Counted from the stretch's first letter, positions 1 to 6,321 are shown. The stretch: DNA of 6,390 bases from Bacteroidales bacterium (GCA_004557195.1 SFER01000127.1:1-6390), one strand, 5' to 3'. Numbers and translations are program-made. The notes: generated from the letters alone by a model not told the origin.

Positions 1-372
1 AACGATATGGATGGCGCGCTCCGCTTCTTGCAGACATTCCTCGACACTGTGCCTTATTGTGACAACGCCAACTCTGAGGGGCACTACCAGCAGATGCTAT
101 ACATAATCTTCTCGCTGATGGGGCATTATCTCGATGTGGAAGTGCACACAGCAAAAGGCAGGGTTGATTTGGTGCTCCATGCCCCGCAGGCACTCTATAT
201 CATTGAGATAAAGCTCAATAAATCAGCCGAGGAAGCGATGGAGCAAATCGAATTGAAGCAATACGACAAGCGCTTCTCCCTCCTCAATCTCCCGGTGGTG
301 AAAGTTGGCGTAAACTTCAGCACCGAGGCACGCAACATCACCGACTGGACTATCACCGACCCAAGAAAATAA
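1..372 (+). CDS. AAA-ATPase-like protein, C-terminal PD-(D/E)XK nuclease-like domain (5' end outside window)
   Basis: The reading frame is open from base 1 (Asn-Asp before the Met at base 7), so this is most likely the tail of a longer protein and not a 121-residue gene. Counting from that Met, residues 24-38 form the helix with E24, H26, Y27 and Q28 typical of this domain. GRVDLVL (51-57) supplies the catalytic Asp54, and IIEIKL (65-70) supplies the E67-x-K69 pair. An AEEAMEQI segment (74-81) and a KQYDKRF segment follow, also typical. The pattern matches the C-terminal nuclease-like domain (DUF1703/PDDEXK_9 type) of Bacteroidota proteins with an N-terminal AAA-ATPase-like domain, usually about 500-600 residues and often multicopy in a genome. 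All nuclease residues are present, so the domain looks intact. The biological role of the family is poorly known. The stop lies 13 bases before the glycosyltransferase gene, so the two may be co-transcribed, although they have no obvious functional link. Confidence 0.85.
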   Translation, partial: NDMDGALRFLQTFLDTVPYCDNANSEGHYQQMLYIIFSLMGHYLDVEVHTAKGRVDLVLHAPQALYIIEIKLNKSAEEAMEQIELKQYDKRFSLLNLPVVKVGVNFSTEARNITDWTITDPRK

Positions 373-385
373 AAAAAACAAAATT

Positions 386-1123
386 ATGAAACCCACCTTT
401 TCCATAATCACCGTTTGCTACAATGCGCAAGATGAAATAGGTTTCACACTTGAGAGCGTGAAATCGCAGACCTTCAGCGACTATGAATACATTGTCGTGG
501 ATGGAGCATCGGTTGACTCGACACTCGAGATAGTACAGCGAGCCACAGCCGACATGCCACGCACCACAGTGAAGTCGGAGAAGGACAAAGGGATATATTA
601 TGCTATGAACAAGGGTCTTGACCTCTCGATCGGGGAATATGTGATATTCCTTAATGCCGGAGACACCTTTAGCGACAACGATGTGCTTTACCGCATAGCC
701 GATGCCGCCAAGCGCACACACGCCGACATAATCTATGGTCAGACACAGATAGTGAATAAAGAACGCAAAGTGATAGGGATGCGGCATCTTACAGCCCCCG
801 AGCACCTGGAATTTGACGATTTCAAGCGAGGGATGCTTGTGTGCCACCAGGCATTCATTCCGCGGCGCAAAATAGCACGCCACTACAACACCGAGTATCT
901 GTTTTCAGCCGACTATGAATGGTGCCTAAGGTGCCTAAGACAGTCGAAGCGAAACTTCTACATCGGAGGTACAATTATCAACTATCTCGATGGGGGCACC
1001 ACCAACAAGAACCACAAGGCGTCGCTAAAGGAGCGGTTCAAGATAATGAGCCAATATTACGGATTGTTCCCGACGATATTGCGCCACATATCGTTTATAC
1101 CTCGCTATCTTGCGCGCCGATAG
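386..1123 (+). CDS. Family 2 glycosyltransferase (WcaE-like GT-A)
   Basis: This 245-residue protein is a GT-A fold glycosyltransferase that should move a sugar from a nucleotide-sugar donor to a glycan or lipid-linked acceptor at the cytoplasmic face of the membrane. It begins with the family's first strand, FSIITVCYN (5-13), which binds the nucleotide. VVDGASVDST (37-46) is the usual DG-S-DGT motif with small changes. KGIYYAMNKGL (68-78) and FLNAGD (88-93) follow; the latter is the DXD-equivalent metal/donor site with Asp93. CHQAFIPRR (153-161) and SADYEW (174-179), holding the likely catalytic base region, complete the core. The protein is short, has no transmembrane segment and ends in a basic tail (ARR). 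The motif set resembles enzymes of exopolysaccharide and O-antigen synthesis such as WcaE, but donor and acceptor cannot be read from the sequence. No other glycan gene is visible, so it may be an isolated glycosyltransferase. The start follows an A-rich leader without a Shine-Dalgarno, which is normal for Bacteroidota. Confidence 0.9.
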   Translation: MKPTFSIITVCYNAQDEIGFTLESVKSQTFSDYEYIVVDGASVDSTLEIVQRATADMPRTTVKSEKDKGIYYAMNKGLDLSIGEYVIFLNAGDTFSDNDVLYRIADAAKRTHADIIYGQTQIVNKERKVIGMRHLTAPEHLEFDDFKRGMLVCHQAFIPRRKIARHYNTEYLFSADYEWCLRCLRQSKRNFYIGGTIINYLDGGTTNKNHKASLKERFKIMSQYYGLFPTILRHISFIPRYLARR

Positions 1124-1165
1124 AGACATAGAGACAAAAAATATCGACAAAATATCACAACAATA
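1124..1165 (+). repeat. Short tandem repeats upstream of rex
   Basis: Two consecutive copies of TAGAGACA lie at 1121-1136, the first overlapping the glycosyltransferase stop codon. AATATCGACAA (1140-1150) is then followed directly by AATATCACAA (1151-1160), an imperfect tandem copy. The tract is A/T-rich and has no terminator-like hairpin, so read-through from the glycosyltransferase into rex is possible. Function is unknown; the second pair lies just upstream of the rex promoter and could hold a protein-binding site. Confidence 0.5.
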
Positions 1166-1175
1166 GATAATTATC
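1166..1175. promoter_or_regulatory. Perfect 10-bp palindrome GATAATTATC just upstream of the rex promoter
   Basis: GATAATTATC equals its own reverse complement and ends two bases before the candidate -33 element at 1177. This is where a repressor or activator could bind. It does not match the classical Rex operator (TTGTGA-n6-TCACAA), so autoregulation by Rex through this site is only a possibility. A chance AT-rich palindrome cannot be excluded. Confidence 0.35.
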
Positions 1176-1176
1176 G

Positions 1177-1206
1177 TTTCTTTTCGGCAAAAAAGTAGTA
1201 TATTTG
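1177..1206 (+). promoter_or_regulatory. Bacteroidota-type sigma-ABfr promoter for the rex operon
   Basis: TATATTTG at 1199-1206 is an exact match to the Bacteroidota -7 consensus TAnnTTTG. TTTC at 1177-1180, 18 bases upstream, is a near match to the -33 TTTG. Transcription would begin around 1210-1215, giving a very short leader of 15-20 bases before the rex ATG at 1229. This is the only good promoter seen before rex, the FAH-like gene and porU, so it probably serves all three. Confidence 0.65.
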
Positions 1207-1228
1207 CAAGGTGATAAAAGGATTATAA

Positions 1229-1885
1229 ATGAACGAAGGAAAATTTACTCCTAAGGTGATGCTGCCGGAGCCGACAGTGAGGAGGCTTCCGTGGTATCTC
1301 GCTTTTGTAAATATATTGAGAGGAAAGGGTGTAGAATACATTTCGTCCACCCAGATATCAAAAGAGATTAATGTAGATTCCTCCCAGATAGCCAAAGACT
1401 TATCGTTTCTCAACATAAGAGGAAAGACAAGGATTGGGTATCATGTGGAGACACTTGCCACTGTGCTCGCCGACTTTCTCGGCTTCAAGACCATACACAA
1501 CACATTCATGATAGGTGTAGGTTCGCTTGGCGGCGCATTGGTACAGGACTCCGGACTATCGCAATACGGATTGCGGATAGTAGCGGGATTTGACATCAAC
1601 CCCGACATAATCGGCACCTCGAGGGCAGGAGTGCCCATCTATGATGTAGCCGAGATGGGGATCCGACAGAAGGAATTAGATGCCGAGATAGGAATTCTCG
1701 CAGTTCCGGTGGAACATGCCCAAGAAGCAGCCAACAGCATCATAGAGGCAGGAATCAAAGCGATATGGAATTTCACACCGTTCCGCATCAAGGCAGGAGA
1801 AGATATTGTAATACAAAATACCTCGATTTACTCCCACTTGGCAGTAATGTACAACAGGATGGAAAGTAAATCGACAGAAAAATGA
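1229..1885 (+). CDS. rex: Redox-sensing transcriptional repressor Rex
   Basis: This 218-residue protein is the usual length for Rex, a dimeric repressor that reads the NADH/NAD+ ratio and leaves its operators when NADH is high, releasing fermentative and respiratory genes. Residues 1-80 form the winged helix. The opening LPEPTVRRLPWYL (12-24) is a family signature, and DSSQIAKDLSFL (50-61) is the recognition helix that lies in DNA. The Rossmann domain starts at MIGVGSLGGAL (94-104) with its GxGxxG loop (G96, G98, G101). FDINPDIIG (121-129) follows, where Asp122 is placed to hold the adenosine ribose and favour NAD(H) over NADP(H). ILAVP (156-160) and WNFTP (180-184) are further cofactor-pocket motifs, and the C-terminal helix that swaps between subunits is present. 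Nothing key is missing. The start is chosen for its fit to the family N-terminus and its position behind the promoter. The stop overlaps the next start (ATGA), implying translational coupling. Confidence 0.96.
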   Translation: MNEGKFTPKVMLPEPTVRRLPWYLAFVNILRGKGVEYISSTQISKEINVDSSQIAKDLSFLNIRGKTRIGYHVETLATVLADFLGFKTIHNTFMIGVGSLGGALVQDSGLSQYGLRIVAGFDINPDIIGTSRAGVPIYDVAEMGIRQKELDAEIGILAVPVEHAQEAANSIIEAGIKAIWNFTPFRIKAGEDIVIQNTSIYSHLAVMYNRMESKSTEK

Positions 1886-2436
1886 AGATAATAGGATACA
1901 TAATGGGGCGCGATGGAGCAGTCCCTGAGGTGAGCATAATGGCGGATTCCAGTCTATTGAAAGACGGGAAGCCCTTTTTTGTGCCGGACTTTGCCTCGCG
2001 GATAAGCATAGCCCCGGCAGTAGTATTCCACATAAGCAGGCTTGGGAAAAACATTGCGCGCAAATTTGCCCGCCGCTACTACGACAGCATTGCGATGGGA
2101 GCAGCGTTGAAAGCCGAAGGAATCGAAGGAGCTGCAGATAGCGCATTGCACCGCTCGTTTGACGGCTCGGCAGTGTTGGGCGAATTTGTCGATGCCGAAG
2201 TAGCCCTTGGCGCCTTGTTCTCGATGAGTGTAGGCGGGAAAGAGGTGGCATCGGGGAGAATACCCGACGAAGAGACCATTGCGAGCATCATAGAATACTT
2301 GAGCCACTACATGACATTCAAGATTGGCGATTTGATATACTGCATATATGAAGAATCTGCGATGGAGATGCAACCCGAGTTACATTTCTCGGCATCGATA
2401 GGCGAAACCAAGTCGCTATTATTCAAATCGAAATAA
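1882..2436 (+). CDS. Degenerate fumarylacetoacetate hydrolase (FAH)-family-like protein, probable pseudoenzyme
   Basis: This 184-residue protein keeps the scaffold of the short Bacteroidota FAH-family proteins. It has an MKII start, LLKDGKPFFVPDF (25-37), ISRLGKNIARKFARRYYD (51-68), SFDGSAVLGEF (92-102), and a FKIGDLIY strand (146-153) near the end. Enzymes of this fold bind Mg2+ through an E-x-E pair and a later Asp, and cleave or isomerise acylpyruvate-type substrates. By alignment from memory of the family, the E-x-E pair falls on Ala44 and Ala46 and the Asp on Ala75. The N-terminal RNYxxHxxE segment is shortened and lacks its His. The GTPxGVG loop is replaced by CIYEESAM (154-161). It therefore looks catalytically dead, yet the frame is intact over 184 codons, which suggests selection for a binding or structural role. 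It overlaps rex by 4 bases and sits 10 bases before porU. The family assignment is by remembered motifs; the loss of ligands needs an alignment. Confidence 0.75.
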   Translation: MKIIGYIMGRDGAVPEVSIMADSSLLKDGKPFFVPDFASRISIAPAVVFHISRLGKNIARKFARRYYDSIAMGAALKAEGIEGAADSALHRSFDGSAVLGEFVDAEVALGALFSMSVGGKEVASGRIPDEETIASIIEYLSHYMTFKIGDLIYCIYEESAMEMQPELHFSASIGETKSLLFKSK

Positions 2437-2446
2437 ACTAAAGATT

Positions 2447-5400
2447 ATGAGATACCTAACTAAACTATTATTGTTATTAGCCGTGATACTCGGCGCGTCG
2501 GCGACAGCATTTGCGCTCGACAAATCGTATTACGCAGCCCATTCAAAACTCGCCGAAGGGCGATGGGTGAAGGTGAAAGTGAGCACAACCGGTATTCAAG
2601 AGTTAAGTTTTGAGGCACTTGCAGCATTTGGTTTCAACGACCCCTCGAAAGTGAAGGTGTTTGGCTACGGAGGAAAAGTGCTCCCGGAAATCTTGAGTAA
2701 AGACCACACAGACGACATGAACCAGGTAGCCACCTCGATAATCGGGAATAAATTGTATTTCTACGGAGTGTCGGGACGCAACGTAACTGCATTTAACATC
2801 AAAACCGAATCACCTCGCATCATCCCCGACAACAACCCCTATTCACAGGCGGGATATTATTTCCTCACCGATGATGAGGGATATACAGCGCTGCCCATCA
2901 GCGTGCTCGACAACGAAGACAACGGCAGCACCCTCGTTGAAAACTGCTACGACTACACCGGACACGAGGTAGATCTCCTCAACCCGGGACTCACCGGCAA
3001 GGTGTTCCTTGGCGAAAACATCAAAGGCCACAACCCGATGGAAATTGAGATGCCGATGCCCGGCATTGTTGACGCCACCAACATGATGGTGTGCAGCAAC
3101 ATCGGTGTAGTGAGCTCATCGACAAGCTATTTCACGATGAAAATCAATGGCGAGAGCGTTAATTACACAGCCAATGCCAACAAGATATCGTCGATTTCTT
3201 CGGACTATCAATATTACATTCCCGGAGTAGCCTATACAACATTCACCCCCACCCCCGGCAACTTAAAAGAGGACACCAAAGTGGAAGTAGGGCTCACCTC
3301 AAACGGAACAATCGAGGCTGCCTACTTGGATTATGTGTATATCCGCTACACACGCCAAATGGGCATCACCGACAAAGAGAATCAGGCTCGCGCCTTCGTG
3401 CAAAATTACACCGAGAACACCCGTCTTTCGCTCGACAATGTCGATGAGAACAGCGTATTGTGGTTTGTAGGTGAAGAGAGCGACATTCTCACCCAGCCCG
3501 TTCAATACAAAATCAACCTTGAGAAGAACGAGAGCGGCGAAGCCACCGGCAAAGGCACCTGCACCCCACATCTCAACACAAAAGTCGGCAAATCGTCGGA
3601 TTGGGCAAAATTTGTGATATTCGACCCCACCCGAGAACAATACAAGGCAGAAATAGTGGGCGAAATTGCCAACCAGGACCTCCACGGACTGGAAGTGCCC
3701 GACATGGTGATTATTACCACAGACGCACTGAAAGAAAAGGCGCAAATTATCGCCGACTACCACATCAAGAACGACAACATGAGTGTTGAGGTAATCGACC
3801 ATCAACTCATCTTCAACGAGTTCTCATCGGGAACCCCCGACGCATCGGCATATCGCCGCTTGGGCAAAATGTTCTACGACCGCGACAGCAACAAATTCAA
3901 ATATGTCTTGCTCTTTGGAGCCGGGTCGTATGACAACTGCGGAATCGGCGACAACGCAGCATCGACACGCTTGCTCACCTATCAGAGCGAGTGGTCGCAA
4001 GAGGAGACACGCTCCTACACCACCGACGACTTCTTCACATTCTATGACGAATCGGCTTACGCACGCCACTCACTCGACAAGATGCGTGTGGCAATCGGTC
4101 GTATGCCGGTGGCTACCCCCGAGGAGGCACAAAGCGCAATAGACAAACTGTTTGAATACCAAAACAGCGACAACGGCTATTGGCGCAACCGCATGATGAT
4201 ATTCACCGACATGGGCGAGGAAGACCTCTTCACCTATCAAGCCGAAGGAGTGCAGAAACTCGTGAACGACTCATTGGGCTTGGCACACCACATCGACAAG
4301 ATGTACACCGAGATATTCAATACCTATATCCCGGAGACAGGCGCTTATCCATCGGAGGAGTTGATTGCATCGATGCTCAAATCGGGCAACATATTCGCCA
4401 CCTACATCGGTCATGGTAGCCCCGAATTCCTCTCCAAGACCAAGCATATATGGTCATGCCCATCGGTGCAAAAGACCACCTACAAATATCTTCCGGTGTT
4501 CTCGCTTGCCACTTGCGACGTGGCACGCTTTGACAGCGGTAGCCGCGGAATTGCCGAACAGATGTTCCACATGCGCCATGGTGGAGCGATAGCGCTGCTT
4601 GCCTCGACACGCACCGTGTATGCCACCGAAAACGACATGCTCAACCGCGCATTTATCCGCGCCCTCTTCACGCCCAATGCCGACGGCACACACCGCACCG
4701 TTGGCGAAGCTGTGCAATTGGCTAAGAACTCGTTTGTGAAATCATCGCTTAACAAACTCAACTTCATCCTTCTCGGCGACCCGGCAATGAGAGTGAAATT
4801 CCCGGAAAATCGCATCGCAGAGTGCAAGATCGACGGCACAGCAGCCGGCGAAGCCACAATTCTGCCATTGACAGAGGTGGTTATCAGCGGCGTTGTCAAC
4901 AATGCCGAGGGAAATGTGGATGACACATTCGATGGCACAATCACCGCCGCAATCTACGACAGAGCAACAAAATATAGAGACATCACCATAAGCAACAATC
5001 TCCCCACAGTGTCGTCGTACATCCGCAACGAAGTGCTCGGCAAGGTGAGAGGCGAAGTGAAGAAAGGACAATTTGAACTCAAATTCACAGTGCCTGCATC
5101 GAGCAACGGCAGCAGCGACGACAACACCGTTGTTCTCAACCTGTATGCCGCAAGCGACAAGGGTGAGATTGTAAACGGAATGGCGAGCGGCATCACATTT
5201 GGAGCCTACGACGCCACAAAGGCGATTGCCGACGACAACGCTCCCGCCATTGAGGAGATGTGGATTAACAGCACCGACTTTGAAAACAACAGCAAGATTG
5301 CCGAAAACGCAACCCTCTACTTCCGCGTGAGCGACAAAGAGACCGGAATCGGTACCGGCACACTCGGAATCGGCACCGGAGTGTCGCTTGTGCTCGACGA

Positions 5401-5863
5401 AAAGATATCGTTGAACGCAGCCGGCAGCTTTGAATTCAACTCGGTAACCCAAACCGGCGAAGCCGAAATCGACCTCACCAACTACCTCACCGAAGGATTC
5501 CACACCGCACGCCTCACCGTTTCGGACATCAAAGGCAACCACACCGACAAAGTGCTCGGATTCTACTTCACCCCCAAGAAGCACACAGTGGAGATTGCAA
5601 CTGCCGAGGAAACCATAAGAGACAAAGCCAACTTCACAATCACCGGCGAAGGCTTTGACTCGGCAACATACACCATCTATGTAACCGATCAGGCAGGCAA
5701 AACCCTCTGGCACAAAGCAATCAGCACACCCACTCTCGAATGGGATATGAAACTTGCCAACGGCACCCGTCTCGCCCCCGGTGTTTACAACTATTATGTA
5801 ACAGCCATCGAAGGCGCCACAACCGCCGGCTCGGCAATCAACACAATGGTAGTAATGAAATAA
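2447..5863 (+). CDS. porU: Type IX secretion system sortase PorU (C25 gingipain-family cysteine peptidase)
   Basis: This 1138-residue protein is the T9SS signal peptidase. In Porphyromonas gingivalis, PorU sits on the cell surface with PorV, PorQ and PorZ, removes the C-terminal sorting domain of cargo and joins the cargo to anionic LPS. A signal peptide (residues 1-23) has Arg2/Lys6, a Leu-rich core and cleavage after AFA. Residues 24-75 are the PorU-type N-terminus (GRWVKVKVSTTGIQELSF, VFGYGGKVLPE). The C25 catalytic domain runs about 417-784, from VPDMVIITTD through LLFGAGSYDN, YTTDDFFTFYDE and YIGHGSPEF to LLGDPAMRV. The dyad is His656 (in GHG) and Cys690 (in ATCDVARFD), 34 residues apart as in gingipains. 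Ig-like beta domains follow, ending in a sorting-domain-like tail (LAPGVYNYYVTAIEG, TMVVMK). Its length is close to characterised PorU. It starts 10 bases after the FAH-like gene, with no promoter between, so it is probably transcribed from the rex promoter. Confidence 0.94.
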   Translation: MRYLTKLLLLLAVILGASATAFALDKSYYAAHSKLAEGRWVKVKVSTTGIQELSFEALAAFGFNDPSKVKVFGYGGKVLPEILSKDHTDDMNQVATSIIGNKLYFYGVSGRNVTAFNIKTESPRIIPDNNPYSQAGYYFLTDDEGYTALPISVLDNEDNGSTLVENCYDYTGHEVDLLNPGLTGKVFLGENIKGHNPMEIEMPMPGIVDATNMMVCSNIGVVSSSTSYFTMKINGESVNYTANANKISSISSDYQYYIPGVAYTTFTPTPGNLKEDTKVEVGLTSNGTIEAAYLDYVYIRYTRQMGITDKENQARAFVQNYTENTRLSLDNVDENSVLWFVGEESDILTQPVQYKINLEKNESGEATGKGTCTPHLNTKVGKSSDWAKFVIFDPTREQYKAEIVGEIANQDLHGLEVPDMVIITTDALKEKAQIIADYHIKNDNMSVEVIDHQLIFNEFSSGTPDASAYRRLGKMFYDRDSNKFKYVLLFGAGSYDNCGIGDNAASTRLLTYQSEWSQEETRSYTTDDFFTFYDESAYARHSLDKMRVAIGRMPVATPEEAQSAIDKLFEYQNSDNGYWRNRMMIFTDMGEEDLFTYQAEGVQKLVNDSLGLAHHIDKMYTEIFNTYIPETGAYPSEELIASMLKSGNIFATYIGHGSPEFLSKTKHIWSCPSVQKTTYKYLPVFSLATCDVARFDSGSRGIAEQMFHMRHGGAIALLASTRTVYATENDMLNRAFIRALFTPNADGTHRTVGEAVQLAKNSFVKSSLNKLNFILLGDPAMRVKFPENRIAECKIDGTAAGEATILPLTEVVISGVVNNAEGNVDDTFDGTITAAIYDRATKYRDITISNNLPTVSSYIRNEVLGKVRGEVKKGQFELKFTVPASSNGSSDDNTVVLNLYAASDKGEIVNGMASGITFGAYDATKAIADDNAPAIEEMWINSTDFENNSKIAENATLYFRVSDKETGIGTGTLGIGTGVSLVLDEKISLNAAGSFEFNSVTQTGEAEIDLTNYLTEGFHTARLTVSDIKGNHTDKVLGFYFTPKKHTVEIATAEETIRDKANFTITGEGFDSATYTIYVTDQAGKTLWHKAISTPTLEWDMKLANGTRLAPGVYNYYVTAIEGATTAGSAINTMVVMK

Positions 5864-5883
5864 CATCCACCAACAATATTTGC

Positions 5884-5908
5884 AAAGGCTGCTTCGGCAG
5901 CCTTTTTT
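5884..5908 (+). terminator. Rho-independent terminator of the rex-FAH-like-porU unit
   Basis: AAAGGCTGC (5884-5892) and GCAGCCTTT (5897-5905) form a perfect 9-bp stem closed by the very stable TTCG tetraloop. The stem runs into six Ts (5903-5908), then G and four more Ts. It begins 21 bases after the porU stop, so it clearly ends the operon. The stem is symmetrical in its A/T ends, but only the + strand has a gene reading into it. Confidence 0.92.
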
Positions 5909-5987
5909 GTTTTCTGCAGGTATTATTCATGGGTCTTTTTGGGGGCTTTGCGAGCTTCTGTGCGCAAAATTACTGCCACGTGGAACA

Positions 5988-6002
5988 GATTATTTGCAAA
6001 TC
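5988..6002. repeat. 15-bp repeat, copy 1 (GATTATTTGCAAATC)
   Basis: This matches the copy at 6307-6321 (GATGATTTGCAAATC) with one mismatch, 319 bases away in the same orientation. Its core ATTTGCAAAT (5992-6001) is a perfect 10-bp palindrome. It could be a binding site or an element boundary. Confidence 0.5.
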
Positions 6003-6021
6003 GCGCGAGGATCTGCGATTT
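5998..6021. repeat. Inverted repeat AAATCGC / GCGATTT
   Basis: AAATCGC (5998-6004) and GCGATTT (6015-6021) are perfect 7-bp arms around a 10-base spacer. No T-run follows, so it is not a terminator. It overlaps the first copy of the 15-bp repeat and lies about 28 bases upstream of the -7-like element at 6049, in a position where an operator could sit. Confidence 0.4.
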
Positions 6022-6048
6022 AACCGGATTTTAACATTGGGATGGTGG

Positions 6049-6056
6049 TATCTTTG
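6049..6056 (+). promoter_or_regulatory. Promoter-like -7 element TATCTTTG
   Basis: This exactly matches the Bacteroidota -7 consensus TAnnTTTG, on the + strand. The -33 partner is poor: the nearest T-run is TTTT at 6029-6032, with a 16-base gap. If used, transcription would begin around 6061, just before the Shine-Dalgarno at 6072, and would cover the G-rich and C-rich structured part of the region. Confidence 0.35.
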
Positions 6057-6071
6057 CGGAAAAGCTACTGG

Positions 6072-6078
6072 AAGGAGG
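6072..6078 (+). promoter_or_regulatory. Strong Shine-Dalgarno AAGGAGG, unusual for this group
   Basis: AAGGAGG is complementary to the 3' end of 16S rRNA and sits 6 bases before the ATG at 6085, an ideal spacing. None of the confident genes here has such a site, so it stands out. It may be chance within a purine-rich run. Confidence 0.35.
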
Positions 6079-6084
6079 AGACGC

Positions 6085-6249
6085 ATGGTGATAAGCGTGG
6101 GAGCGCAATCGGCGGCGGTAAGGACGCGATATTTTGCGCCCGCGCCAACAAATGAAAAATCCCGCCGAATCAATCCAAAATCCGCCCCATCCCCCTCCAT
6201 CCAAACCCCCAATCCCCAATGGCACCGCAAAAAAAAATTGCCCATTTAA
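6085..6249 (+). CDS. Doubtful 54-residue ORF behind a strong Shine-Dalgarno
   Basis: The frame runs ATG to TAA with 54 residues, starting MVISVGAQSAAVRTRYFAP. The second half is rich in Pro, Ser, Gln and Lys because it reads the C-rich tract and the A9 run. It has no signal peptide, membrane segment or recognisable motif. In its favour are the -7-like element at 6049 and the well-placed AAGGAGG at 6072-6078. Against it are the composition, the lack of a convincing -33 element and the long overlapping frames on the other strand. A small RNA or a dispersed non-coding repeat is an equal or better explanation. Confidence 0.18.
   Translation: MVISVGAQSAAVRTRYFAPAPTNEKSRRINPKSAPSPSIQTPNPQWHRKKKLPI
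6185..6217 (-). other. Potential G-quadruplex (minus strand) / i-motif (plus strand)
   Basis: The + strand has four C-runs: 6185-6188 (4), 6191-6195 (5), 6206-6210 (5) and 6214-6217 (4). The minus strand therefore carries four G-runs of 4-5 with loops of 3, 10 and 2 bases. The 10-base loop exceeds the strict 1-7 rule but contains two further GG pairs. Tracts of this length are uncommon in a region that is otherwise mixed in composition. Confidence 0.5.
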
Positions 6250-6306
6250 CTTTAAATTATTTTCATGCGCACTAATCCGGCACACCCAGTGTTGTATCTT
6301 TACCGC

Positions 6307-6321
6307 GATGATTTGCAAATC
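6307..6321. repeat. 15-bp repeat, copy 2 (GATGATTTGCAAATC)
   Basis: This is the second copy of the motif at 5988-6002. Here the palindrome extends to 12 bp, GATTTGCAAATC at 6310-6321. A -7-like TATCTTTA (6295-6302) lies just upstream but has no -33 partner. Confidence 0.5.

Noticed and set aside
353..883. 176-codon minus-strand open frame inside the glycosyltransferase gene
   Set aside because: It lies antisense to a clear family 2 glycosyltransferase with all its motifs, and shows no protein-like features of its own.
1141..1160. Classical Rex operator (TTGTGA-n6-TCACAA) before rex
   Set aside because: Only the TCACAA half at 1155-1160 is present; the opposite half is absent at any suitable spacing.
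1676..2251. 191-codon minus-strand open frame across the end of rex and the FAH-like gene
   Set aside because: Arg/Ser/Leu/Cys-rich composition with no family resemblance; it crosses two well-supported plus-strand genes.
4742..5866. 374-codon open frame on the minus strand, antisense to the end of porU
   Set aside because: It mirrors the porU frame, its translation is Cys/Val/Gly-rich as expected of an antisense reading of this codon usage, and it has no recognisable motif or promoter.
5970..6318. Two overlapping minus-strand frames of 91 and 95 codons in the right-hand intergenic region
   Set aside because: They overlap each other in different frames and read the G-rich tract as Gly/Trp-rich sequence. 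Open frames arise here from base skew; kept only as part of the repeat/small RNA finding.
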